Positions 45,047 through 55,399 of a stretch of 64,000 bases of DNA are shown piece by piece. Source of the DNA: Orychophragmus violaceus (Eukaryota; Streptophyta; Magnoliopsida; Brassicales; Brassicaceae); NCBI GenBank assembly GCA_030180135.1, contig CM058231.1:29391034-29455033 (forward strand), read 5' to 3'. The translations under genes and the position numbers were made by a program. The number at the start of each line of letters is the position of its first letter. Within the stretch, counting starts at the first letter, position 1. The notes under the pieces are model-generated. The model ran no database searches, had not been told where the DNA came from, and was given only the letters and a program-made list of their open reading frames with translations.

Positions 45047-46682
45047 CATACAAGTAATATTTATCTGGCCATAGTTATTCAACATAACTTTAACCAAAAA
45101 CCTGTAACTATTGTGATCCTTACCTTCCTCGCCATATTGTACCGAAGACATCCAGCTAAGTCCACAAAATCATAGAACCTTATAACATTACTAACCAAAT
45201 TTGAAACGGTCACAGTATTGGCATCTTTCACTGTACTATCAATCATCTCATTCCCTAAAAATTTTACCTTCATGGAAAACCTTATTTGAATGCACCATTG
45301 TCTATTGTCGACCGACCCAAAACTCGAATGAAAACTACCTGGTTCAAAGGACCTAAAATCAGGATGTCCATAAGTCCATCCCTGCACTGTATAACCGAAT
45401 CCTAAATCCATGTAATAAAGCAATGATGCTTGGGTAAAAATAAAAAGAGCCAAGCGAAACCTGATAAACAAAATCATCATGCCTAACAATGACTTGGAAC
45501 TAGCTGACTCCACATATTCTATCCACACTATACAGTCACAAACATAATGCTAACTATACCTGCTCCGATCATTGCCTTCACCATGAATTGTAAGATGGAA
45601 GAAGAATAATCATGCAAAATGCAATGTCCTAAAATCAGGGCCCTAGTAACCATAACATACACCAAAACCCCCAATAAAAGTAATTGTTTTATTGCATAGA
45701 AGAGAGATCAGCATCAATGAGCCTCCTAGTGAGTATAATTTACTCCTGTAAAGGATCACATATAGCAAAAGAACAATAACAAACCAAAATAAAACTTGAA
45801 AGAAAATTAAGTAACCATAGGTTCGATACTTCAAATTTATTGACTCCATAAAGACTTGATAGATTGGTTCATGAGAGGAGGTTATCCTGAGTTTCCTGCA
45901 GCCTTATCCTCCCACTGACTTGAGTCTGGACCTGGTTCATCATCACCCATCTCCTTGCCGCGAGTAGGTCCCCCCTTCGCAATGGTTCTCTTCCTAGGTG
46001 ACACCATGCTCTGTACCATTCTCTTCTTGGATAAGCGCCCCACAAACAAAAGAGCTCCACTAAATGGTTTCTTCTTGCCTAGCTGCCTCTTCAAATCATC
46101 ACTTTGCCCTGAGGTATTGTCAGCTACCTCCTTAACCTCAGTTTTCTTCTCTTTTTGATTCCCTTATGCACCAGAAAACTCTTGTCTCTCTCCCGATTCC
46201 TCAAATTGCAGCTTTTCCATGGCATGGATTGTAGTTGTCCCTATGTGAAGATCATGCATGATCTGCACATCAATCGGATCCAAAACCTATGCTGCCATGG
46301 ACCCTTTCATTCATCCATTGGCAAAATATCCATTTGTTCATTAATATCATCACCGATCTTTCCTGCATTCTCCCGAGTCAGGTCTGAAAGCCCTTCCTTT
46401 TTCTGAACTTTATGAACATAATTCATGGATTCCAGAATCTCAGAAGATTCATCCATGAACTTAAGTTCTTTCATGTCCTTACTTGTGGAATTTTCTTCAC
46501 CCTTGTGAACCATATTGATTTCCTTCCCAGCACTCCTGCCACCATATGATGACACCGCCTGCTTCAGTCTTGTGGCCTGGAAAGCTTCCAGCAATTGTGT
46601 TTCCTCCTTCGTGAGTTCCTTTCCAACAGTTGACTCATTGACTATCAGGACATAACTCTGTCAATTACTCTTGATTGAAACG
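45047..46682 (-). pseudogene. LINE-A ORF1 C-terminal tail and ORF1-ORF2 spacer
   Basis: The minus-strand frames 46594-46307 (ATRLKQAVSSYGGRSAGKEI) and 46094-45882 (KRQLGKKKPFSGALLFVG, SPRKRTIAKGGPTRGKEMGD) look like the low-complexity, basic tail that follows the zinc knuckle in plant LINE ORF1, ending near 45870. Below that, 45850-45052 has only an open frame (45528-45079) with no recognised domain. The right edge joins ORF1 at 52689 once Gypsy-3/TRIM is removed (RDSRNVQSRVIDRVMS). Confidence 0.55.
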
Positions 46683-47013
46683 TGATGCAGCGTCATCTCT
46701 ATTATTCATAACTACTTTAGGATTTCAATTATTCAATTTCGGTTTTGGTTTTATTATTTCTTTAGATAAGTCCAAATAAAAGGTTAAGATAACAATCTTG
46801 TTGTTATTTTCTCGGTGTTAAGGCTATATATAAAGCCCTCGTCCTTCTTATGTAAGTTACGCTTTATTTTAATCAATTTCAGAAAGCTATTCAGCTATCT
46901 TTTCCTGTTTCTCGGCCATTCGACCTTCGAATCAACGAGCTTCAGTTTGTCTTTTGTTCGGGTATTCTAAGAATCAACGAGCAATCGATCTTTGTTACGT
47001 TTAGGCTGCGCCA
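46683..47013 (+). repeat. Gypsy-3 5' LTR (331 bp)
   Basis: TGATGCAGCG...TGCGCCA. TATA-like GGCTATATATAAAGCC near 46822 marks the likely promoter. The U5 part (GGGTATTCTAAGAATCAACG) resembles the U5 of the adjacent TRIM. Confidence 0.9.
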
Positions 47014-47070
47014 GTTTGGTATCAGAGACTCTTTTCTTTCCTAGAAATTTGTTTCGCTTCGATCACCTCA

Positions 47071-50000
47071 ATGGCTCCTCGACGACCAACGCAAACAAAC
47101 GCCGAGAGACCACAAGACGATACTCGCAACGAATGGGCGGAGCTTCGTTTAACTCTTCTGGCGATGCAAGAAAACATTCAAAACACAATTGTTAATTCCT
47201 TCCATTAGTTAGCAGATACGATGTTACGCAATCAGATGCCGGACTTGGAATCCGATAGTGGTGGCTCGCCGCACTCTCACCGGAATCCGTTTGCTCGGGA
47301 TCGCCCTCATAACCGGGAACAGCGCCGCGATGATGATCACGACGATCGGCGGTGGGAGATGGGGTTTAAGATGGATCTTCCAGAATTTCATGGTGGAACA
47401 CGCTGAGATGAACTATTAGATTGGATGGTTTCCGTGGAAGAACTGCTTGAATTCAAGAGAGTTCCAGCTGATAGACAGGTCGCGCTCGTGGCTACTAAGT
47501 TCCGAGGCAGAGCTGCCTCATGGTGGATACAGTTAAAAACAACACGGTCGCGTACGGGTAAGTCAAAAATCGACACTTGGAGTAAGTTGCAGAAACATCT
47601 TCGCCAGGCATTCTTACCTCATAATTATGATCGCACCATGTACACCAGACTTCAGAACTTGCGTCAAGGGTCTCGTACTGTGGAGGAGTATGCGGATGAA
47701 TTCTTTCTCCTCATCACAAGGAATGAGATATTCGATAGCGAGACCCAGTTGGTGTCGCGCTTCATTGGAGGTTTGCGACCTCAAATACAAACGGCGATGA
47801 ACCAGTTCGATCCGACTTCCCTCGCAGAAGCGCAGAGACGAGCAATCGCGTTTGAGCACCAGTTCAAGTCCAACTCTTCTTGGGCTACGAATCGTAATCG
47901 CGGTACAGCTACTGCTTCTCTGGAGGCGGGCCAGCAGCCTGTGATTACGCGCCAGGGTGATGACATGACCGGCAACAAGTCACAAAAGGAGGCGCAAGGA
48001 GATGCTCCGCAGTTACGACGCTCGACATGCCCTAACGTATTACGCTGTTTCTCTTGTGGTGAACAGGGCCATTTACAAACAGCCTGCCCAGCTAAGACGC
48101 GTCTTGGTCTGCTTGTTGATGACGTCCAATGGGATACAGAGGAGGTTGTTGATCCTCACGATGACGATTATCCGGAAGAACGACATGAAGGAGACACGGG
48201 TCCTTTATTGGTCTCACGTATGTGTCTGGATCCTGCTATTCGAGAAGAACCGTGGTTACGTTCTAATATTTTTCGTTCGACTTGTACCATTAAAGGTAAA
48301 GTCTGCCAGTTTGTTATCGATTCCGGAAGCTGTCGTAATGTGGTATCCGAGGAGGCTTGTAAGAAGCTTGGTTTGCACAGAGAAGATCATCCGGTACCTT
48401 GAAAGTTGACTTGGATCAAAGAAGGCATTGATGTCGTGATCACTCAACGGGCGATGGTTTCTTTTTCCATCGGTCCACACTATAAGGATCAGATTTTATG
48501 CGACATCGTACCTATGGATGTGGGGCATTTGTTGCTCGGTCGGCCTTGGCAATACGATCGAGATGTCTCTCATAATGGTAAGACTAACGTGCACAGTTTT
48601 GTGTTCAATAACAGGCGTATCGTGTTACTACCGAGCTCGGAACCTCACCCTGGGATTGCAACGTCAGCTACTGCTACTCCAGTAGTTCGCGGTCCGGGCA
48701 CTTCCATACTCTTTTGCTCTGCATCATCGTTTGAATCAGAATTCAAACAATCCGGGTTTGCGATTGTGTTGCTTCATGCTCGCGAGACCTCTTCCCTGCA
48801 GACGACCTTACATCCGTTAATCAGTGAGCTGCTCTCCGAGTATTCTGATGTGTTTCCGGCGAGTTTACCGCAAGGCTTACCCCCGCTTCGCGAAATACAG
48901 CATCAGATCGATTTGGTTCCAGGTGCATCCTTACCAAACCGCCCACACTACCGCATGAGCCCTCAGGAGCACGAGGAACTGCGACCCCAAGTTGAGGAAC
49001 TTCTCGCTCGTGGTCACATCCGTGAAAGCTTAGGTCCATGTGCGGTTCCAGCCCTTTTAATCCCAAAGAAAGATGGGTCGTGGCGGATGTGCGTCGACAG
49101 CCGCGCAATTAATAAGATCACCGTTCGTTACCGTTTCCCTATTCCTAGGTTGGACGATTTACTCGATCAGATTGTACACCTACGACAAGTCTTACAAGTG
49201 TTACGGCAGGAGACCTTCTTCGTGGCCAAACAAAAGTGTGAACTCGGTGTGCCTCGCGTATTGTTCCTCGGTTATGTGGTGTCTGCATCCGGCCTGTCCA
49301 TGGATGAAGGAAAAGTCGAGGCTGTGCGATCGTGGCCCGAACCAAAGTCCTTGACCGAGGTTAGAAGCTTTCATGGCCTGGCTTCCTTTTATCGTCGTTT
49401 TGTGTCGCATTTCAGCTCTATTATGGCCCCTTTGACGGACTGTATGAAGATGTCCAAGTTTGTTTGGTCCGATGAGGCGCGCCAAGCATTTGAACTCATT
49501 AAAGAGAAGCTCACATCCGCACCAGTCTTAGTGCTCCCTGACTTTGCTGTTTCGTTCGAACTACACTGCGACGCTTCCAAGCTGGGTATTGGCGCTGTCC
49601 TTAGTCAACTCTCGCGACCTATTGCCTTCTTTAGTGAAAAATTGTCGGGGGCGCGGAGTCGGTATAGTACTTATGACGTGGAGTTCTACGCAGTTGTGCA
49701 AGCCGTTAAGCATTGGAGGCATTATTTAATCCACCGTGACTTCGTGCTATTTACGGATCATGATGCTTTAAAACATCTAGACAGTCAGGTTAAAGTCTCG
49801 GCTAGACACGCGTCGTGGATCGCTTATTTACAACAATTTACCTTCTCTATTCGACACAAGTCTGGCAAGTTGAATCGAGTTGCTGATGCATTGAGTCGAC
49901 GGCATTTACTGCTTACGACGTTACATGTTACGGTTCCTGGGTTCGCAACTTTCGCAGAGCTATACCCATCGGATCCCTTCTTTCATACGATTCTCCAGCA

Positions 50001-51186
50001 GGTGCATGAGGGATCTAACGCGGAGTTTACACTCAAGTATGGCTTTCTCTTTCGCGGAAATCAGCTTTGTATTCCCGATTGCAGTTTGCGCCTACGTCTC
50101 ATTGAGGAACTGCATAACGAGGGCCATATAGGTAGACACCGTACGTTGCAGTTAGTCTCCGCCTCGTACTATTGGCCTAGTATGCGTATGGATGTTGAGC
50201 GATATGTAGAGCGATGTCGGTCTTGTCAGCTGGCTAAGGGAGGCGCGTCTAATGCCGGACTATACCTTCCATTGCCAATTCCGTCTCAGCTTTGGACGGA
50301 TATTAGCATGGACTTTGTCCTTGGGCTTCCTCGTACTCAGAAGGGTAATGATTCAATCTTCGTTGTTGTCGATCGTTTTTCCAAGATGTCTCATTTCATC
50401 GCTTGTAAGCGCACCACCGATGCTGTCCGAGTAGCACAATTGTTCTTCCAGGAGATATATCGTTTACATGGGTTGCCAACTTCCATTGTGTCGGATCGTG
50501 ACACTCGCTTCCTCAGTCATTTTTGGCGGTCACTCTGGAAGCTGTTGAATACAAAACTGGATATGAGTACTGCGTATCATCCTCAGACGGATGGTCAAAC
50601 GGAAGTGACTAATCGTTCTTTGGGCAATATGTTGCGATCGCTTGTGGGTGATAACATACGATCATGGGAGATGAAGCTTTGTCAAGCCGTATTTGCCCAT
50701 AACCATGCCACTAATCGGAGTTTGGGGTTTAGCCCGTTTCAGGTTGTCTATAGCCTGTTACCTCGCGGCCCATTAGAACTTACAACAGTTCCAGACCCGC
50801 GTCGCTCACATGGAGGTGCTGCGGATTTCGTTCAGTCCTTGCGTGAGACACATGCGCAAGCCCAGGCTCAGTTGGCAGAGTCAGCGGAGTCATACCGAAC
50901 GCGTGCTAACGTCAAACGTTGAGAGGTAATCTTTGAGCCTGGCGAGCTGGTGTGGGTCGTTCTGACTAAATATCGTCTTCCTCTACATGAGTACAACAAG
51001 TTGCGGAGCCGTAAGATTGGTCCGGTTGAAATTCTCGAGCGGATTAATGACAATGCATATCGTTTGCGGCTTCCTCCTCACATCAAAACAGCCAACGTCT
51101 TCAACGTCAAATATCTTTCTAAGTATCATGGCGACAATGACGATCCAGATTCGGGGTCGAATCTTCTCAAACCGGGGGAGAACTGA
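47071..51186 (+). pseudogene. Gypsy-3 gag-pol, four stops and in-frame deletion of the RT active site
   Basis: Starts MAPRRPTQTNAERPQDD at 47071. Stops interrupt it at 47206 (TAG), 47404 (TGA), 48400 (TGA) and 50920 (TGA). Gag has WWIQLKTTRSRTGKS and a CCHC knuckle CFSCGEQGHLQTAC (about 48045). Protease is FVIDSGSCRNVVS (about 48310). Reverse transcriptase begins HYRMSPQEHEELRPQ and WRMCVDSRAINKITVRYRFP, then jumps at about 49170 from LDDLLDQI to VHLRQVLQVL, losing about 90 residues that include the YFDD catalytic motif. RNase H (ELHCDASKLGIGAVLSQL), the integrase zinc finger (H-H-C-C, RCRSCQLAK) and catalytic core (TDISMDFVLGLP, VSDRDTRF, DGQTEVTNRS) follow. The C-terminus RKIGPVEILERINDNAYRL has no chromodomain. 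Confidence 0.9.
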
Positions 51187-51514
51187 TGCAGCGTCATCTC
51201 TATTATTCATAACTACTTTAGGATTTCTATTATTCAATTTCGGTTTTGGTTTTATTATTTCTTTAGATAAGTCCAAATAAAAGGTTAAGATAACAATCTT
51301 GTTGTTATCTTCTCGGTGTTAAGGCTATATATAAAGCCCTCGTCCTTCTTATGTAAGTTACGCTTTATTTTAATCAATTTCAGAAAGCTATTCAGCTATC
51401 TTTTCCTGTTTCTCGGCCATTCGACCTTCGAATCAACGAGCTTCAGTTTGTGTTTTGTTCGGGTATTCTAAGAATCAACGAGCAATCGATCTTTGTTACG
51501 TTTAGGCTGCGCCA
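51184..51514 (+). repeat. Gypsy-3 3' LTR (331 bp)
   Basis: Mate of 46683-47013 with three visible substitutions (near 51228, 51310 and 51450). Confidence 0.9.
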
Positions 51515-51516
51515 AC

Positions 51517-51862
51517 TGATGTAGCGGAAGCTTCAAGAAATAGAACTAGATCCGTTGATTCTAAGAATACCCGGAAACTAGTGTTTGAGAATACTCTTCT
51601 CAGTGCTTTAACAAAAGCTCTTAGGGTTTGTGAATCCTCTTCACAGGGCTTAAACAAGCTCTTTAGAAATCTCTTTCTTTTATTAATCAAATCATTAAAC
51701 TCAATACAAATGATGGCCTAAACGGCTTATTTATAATAAACAACAAAACCCTAAAACTTAATAGATAAACACCAAAATATAAATATTAATAAAATACAAA
51801 TAAATCATAATTATCTAAATACTTAAGATATTTATAATATCTCCAAATATTCTCGTGCATCA
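51517..51862 (-). repeat. TRIM 3' LTR (346 bp)
   Basis: Mate of 52338-52683, with about eight substitutions (for example CAAGAAATAG versus CAAGGGATAG). Confidence 0.85.
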
Positions 51863-52335
51863 TTCTCTCCGGGTTGAAGAAGATTCGTCCTCGAATCTTG
51901 AACCGGTTTTTTTGTTGCTGATATCTTCCAAGATTTATCTTCAAATCTTCTTTGCACGAAATTTGCAAAAAACAGATACTGCACAAGATTCACACCAATC
52001 TGTTTCTTCACAGAATATGCAGAACACGAAATTTGCACGGAGACACTACAGATTGAATCCGCGCCCGGATTTTGCACGGACTCGAAATCTGAATCAATCC
52101 GTTTGTGCCCGGATTTTGCACGGACGTTTCTGAAAGAACCAGGCTTGAACACAAAATCAACAGGATCATTGTTCAAGACATCGTCTTCGTAGATGTCGTA
52201 GATTGGATCACCATAGATCTCTCTGTAGATCTCATAGTTTTCTTCTCTCACGACAAAAGGATAAAAGCTATCAATCACCATGACATCCAGAGTCGAGCTT
52301 TGATTGAGAAACCAAAGCACCAGCTCTGATACCAA
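51863..52335 (-). pseudogene. TRIM internal region with a remnant Gypsy pol C-terminus
   Basis: An open minus-strand stretch of up to 167 codons begins within the PBS, without a normal ATG. It reads DSFYPFVVREENYEIYREIY, GDPIYDIYEDD and NNDPVDFVFK, later TNLLQPGEND. Plant Gypsy polyproteins often end in DPIYD-x-YEDD and RTNLxxxGEND-type strings just before the PPT, so this is likely the collapsed 3' end of a parental Gypsy coding region. No catalytic domain remains. Confidence 0.5.
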
Positions 52336-52337
52336 AC

Positions 52338-52683
52338 TGATGTAGCGGAAGCTTCAAGGGATAGAACTAGATCCGTTGATTCTAAGAATACCCGGAAACT
52401 AGTGTTTGAGAATACTCTTCTCAGTGCTTTAACAAAAGCTCTTAGGGTTTGTGAATCCTCTTCACATGACTTAAACAAGCTCTTTAGAAATCTCTTTCTT
52501 TTATTAATCAAATCATTAAACTCAATACAAATGATGGCCTAAACGGCTTATTTATAATAAACACCAAAACCCTAAAACTTAATAGATAAACACCAAAATA
52601 TAAATATTAATAAAATATAAATAAATCATAATTATCTAAATACTTAAGATATTTAGAATATCTCCAAATATTCTCCTGCATCA
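52338..52683 (-). repeat. TRIM 5' LTR (346 bp)
   Basis: Mate of 51517-51862, directly followed on the minus strand by the primer-binding site. Confidence 0.85.
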
Positions 52684-52921
52684 AAACGTTTCTGGAGTCT
52701 CTATGACCGTTGGACGATCCTTCTCCAGACCTCATGTCATACCTATGATCACCATTTCTTGAGTTCCTCGTGATGTGTGATCTTGACCCATCATGTTCTT
52801 CCTTCATCTTGCCTTTACCCTTATTTTGAGAGTGACCTTCTTGATGCCGGCTAGGCTCTTTTACATCTCGAGAATCATCCCTTTTTCCAAGAACTACCGC
52901 CCCTTATAACTTAGATTATCA
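52684..52921 (-). pseudogene. LINE-A ORF1 linker segment
   Basis: The minus strand reads GKRDDSRDVKEPSRHQEGHS, GKGKMKEEHDGSRSHITRNS and GEGSSNGHRDSRNV, a charged, low-complexity linker of the kind that follows the knuckle in plant LINE ORF1. It continues into 46682 when Gypsy-3/TRIM is removed and from 53800 when hAT-2 is removed. Confidence 0.6.
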
Positions 52922-53791
52922 CAGTGTTCGAATACGCGCTAGGCTCTAGTCGGGCGGTCGGGTTGGATCTAGCGCCTAGAGAGAAAATCGGGGATTAAAC
53001 GGAATTTACGCGGGCGGAATTTTCGGACTATTTTTATGATAAAAACATGTAATCCTTTAGTTTTATATAACAATGGTATACTCTCATGTCCAAAATTTAT
53101 AAAATATACAAATTATAATATTTTATAATTGGACTTTGTTCAAAATTTATAAAAGAAACTATGTTGTAAATTAGTTTTATAGACAATTTGCTATTTGTTG
53201 TAATTCACATCTATTTTATTTTTTTTTAAACACAAAATGCAAAAAACAGTTCAAAACATTAAGATATATGAAAATAATTTGTTAGCTTTCAAATATATTG
53301 AAATAGTATGTTGTATTTGCTATTATTGCTAGTGCCATCTAGTTTATGGGCCCAATAGCATTGGCCTTGTAAAGTAAAGTCACTAAAACAATCGGATAGG
53401 AGGAAGTTTTATATGGGACCAACCTAGTCTACTGAAGCATTAATTAAGAAGATAGTAAAGGTTCCCACATCGGAAAGGAAGAAGAAAAGTATCCCAGAGT
53501 TGTGGTTATAAATATAGTTGTTTGCTTCTCAGGGATTTCACTTAAACTTTCAGGCTTCATATTTATGCGGCCCAAGTTTGACTTTTGGGTTAGCCCAATA
53601 GTAAAACTCGGTCGAGCGCCTACTATATTTTAGCGGGACAAAAACTGATTTTCGAGCGCTTAATGTATTTAGGCCGGAAAAAATTAGCCACCGCCAAATT
53701 TATCTGATTTGGATGAAATCGCGGCGGATGCTATCCGATCAGCGATTATGCGGCCGCCTAGGTAGCTAGGCGGCCGCGTTTTAGAACACTG
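52922..53791. mobile_element. hAT-2: non-autonomous hAT element (870 bp)
   Basis: Ends CAGTGTTCGAATACGC (left) and, on the minus strand, CAGTGTTCTAAAACGC (right) form a 16-base TIR with two mismatches. The eight-base duplication GATTATCA is perfect (52914-52921 and 53792-53799). GC-rich ends (TAGGCGGCCGC motifs) enclose an AT-rich core with no ORF. Removing it restores the LINE-A ORF1 frame around GPPKVLI. Confidence 0.9.
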
Positions 53792-54933
53792 GATTATCAG
53801 AACTTTCGGGGGTCCCCTTGGTTCCCAGTAGCCCCTTCTGCGAGATTGTTTTTCCATGAGTCTCGCTTCCTCATTCTTCGGACATATATCTTGATCATGA
53901 CACATACTGTAAACATTTTCTACGGAAGCCAAACAATCGCTCATAACGTAATTGCACCGGAGTCTCTTCACCACAGGAAATTTCACCATCGTTTCAAAAA
54001 CTATAGTCTTGTAACCATCGACCACCACACGGCCTCTTCCATTATCAAGATCCACCAAATCCGTTTTCCCTATGTCATCTCCAATGCTCTTAAAAGTTGG
54101 ATCCGCCCAGAAATGAATAGGCACCCCATTACTTTCACCCAAAAAATAATTGCAGAAGGGTAGTTAGGATCTATAATTGGCTCCCATCTCACCAAGGCTA
54201 CCATCCAGTAATCAAAATGGAAGTTCCATCTGAAGAACCGCCTGGATATCCTCCTCAATGCCGAAGTCTAGTTGGAATCGCCCCAACCCAAGATCCGCAC
54301 CGGCAATCCGTTCCTCCATCTTCCAAATTCTTGCATCATGTGGAGCAAGGACTTCACATCTTGTGCACGAGGATTCCTGCACCTTCCCATCATTTTTTTC
54401 TCGTACCCCTTTGATTAACTCTGTATTCTCGAAGTGTGGAACCGTAATCTTTAACCGTTGAGATGTCACCGCAATCTTCTTGCCGGATTCATCTGACACA
54501 ATGATATTGCTCTGCGTCATTACTATCTTAGTGCTCATACTTAAGTTGCTTTGAGAATTGTATTTTCTGTTGTGCATTCTCAGCCTACTATCCCCCTCAA
54601 TATATAGAACTCTATACTTCTTAGCGCAAATGAATCGGCTCCTAATTAATGAAAGATCACAAATTGACAGCCTAATCAACCATGATTGGGAAGGTTGCAA
54701 TCTAAAAGATAGACATAATCCGATCGAATCAAGAATATATTCCATCAGAATGAAAATCACAATCATCTGACAACCCTTTCCCGAAATAATGAGAAAATGA
54801 TATCCTTCTTAGCCTAAATAAATCCTGAGATCCTAACCATAGTTCCAGAATCCTAGAAACATGAATCCGTAATATCATGGCGTTTAAATTCCACCTCTTA
54901 TCCTTTACCACAAAAGAAACCAGATACTTGATG
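53792..54933 (-). pseudogene. LINE-A ORF1 N-terminal half: DUF4283 domain and zinc-knuckle region
   Basis: Minus strand, about 54600-53800. Conserved DUF4283 strings are VPHFENTELIKG, GADLGLGRFQLDFGIEED and FHFDYWMVALVRWEP, then (after a frameshift) IPIHFWADPTFKSIGDD and VDLDNGRGRVVVDGYKTIVF. A cysteine/histidine cluster ENVYSMCHDQDICP near 53890 stands where the CCHC knuckle is expected. This is the RNA-binding ORF1 protein of plant L1-type LINEs. The 5' leader part (54933-54770) has no clear motif. Frameshifts show it is dead. Confidence 0.75.
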
Positions 54934-55399
54934 GGGTCAAATTCTGAGGAGCTCTTTGACTCGAAGTCAATTTCTCTCATACTCCTCCCTAATCTACCAT
55001 ACTCTATACTCCTCCCCTTTTAAGGTTATCCCCATTCTACCCTTAATGAACCAATTAAAAAAATCTAAAATAAATTAAATAATCAACCAATCAGGAAATA
55101 GCTTCTCTCTCCTCCCATCTCGACCACGCTCTCTCTCTCTAGTTCGAATTCAGCTCCAAAACCAGATTTTGAATACGATTTCCTCCAATCTATCCCAATT
55201 TAACCATCCCAGTCACTTCTATTCGGGTTTCCGGTCAACCCAGGTGAGTTCCTCCCCTTTCTTGTCGTCGTTTTTCTCTTTTTTCTCTCTTTATTACTTG
55301 TGCTCGATTGGAGGTTTAAAGGAGATTTTAATTTCGGGTTGGTAACTGGATTTAGGTAGAACATTGTGTTTGTATCCCTGTTTATTTGGTGAATTAGTC

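Larger units (their letters stand above)
46683..51514 (+). mobile_element. Gypsy-3: Ty3/Gypsy element with defective pol (4832 bp)
   Basis: LTRs of 331 bp at 46683-47013 and 51184-51514 (TGATGCAGCGTC...GCTGCGCCA) differ at three sites that I can find. PBS TTGGTATCAGAGAC (about 47016-47029, initiator tRNA-Met) and PPT AAACCGGGGGAGAAC (51169-51183) are present. The left flank is GAACG (46678-46682), but the right LTR is followed by only AC and then the TRIM LTR. The matching flank AAACG appears after the TRIM (52684-52688). The coding region has four in-frame stops and a deletion through the reverse transcriptase catalytic site. Confidence 0.9.
51517..52683 (-). mobile_element. TRIM: miniature LTR retrotransposon (1167 bp)
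   Basis: LTRs of 346 bp at 51517-51862 and 52338-52683 (TGATGTAGCGG...GCATCA) flank only 475 bp of internal sequence. The PBS TTGGTATCAGAGCTGG lies next to the right LTR (minus strand), and the purine tract AACCCGGAGAGAA next to the left LTR. Orientation is therefore minus, opposite to Gypsy-3. Its U5 end abuts the U5 end of Gypsy-3 across two bases (AC). I see about eight LTR differences. No five-base duplication flanks the TRIM alone (CCAAC versus AAACG). Confidence 0.85.

Noticed and set aside
45079..45528. A 149-codon minus-strand ORF as a possible host gene
   Set aside because: No recognisable domain, no start context or exon structure, and it lies between LINE-A ORF1 and an element that interrupts LINE-A.
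51512..51516. CCAAC as a separate target duplication of the TRIM
   Set aside because: The base run after the TRIM is AAACG, which does not match; it instead matches the left flank of Gypsy-3.
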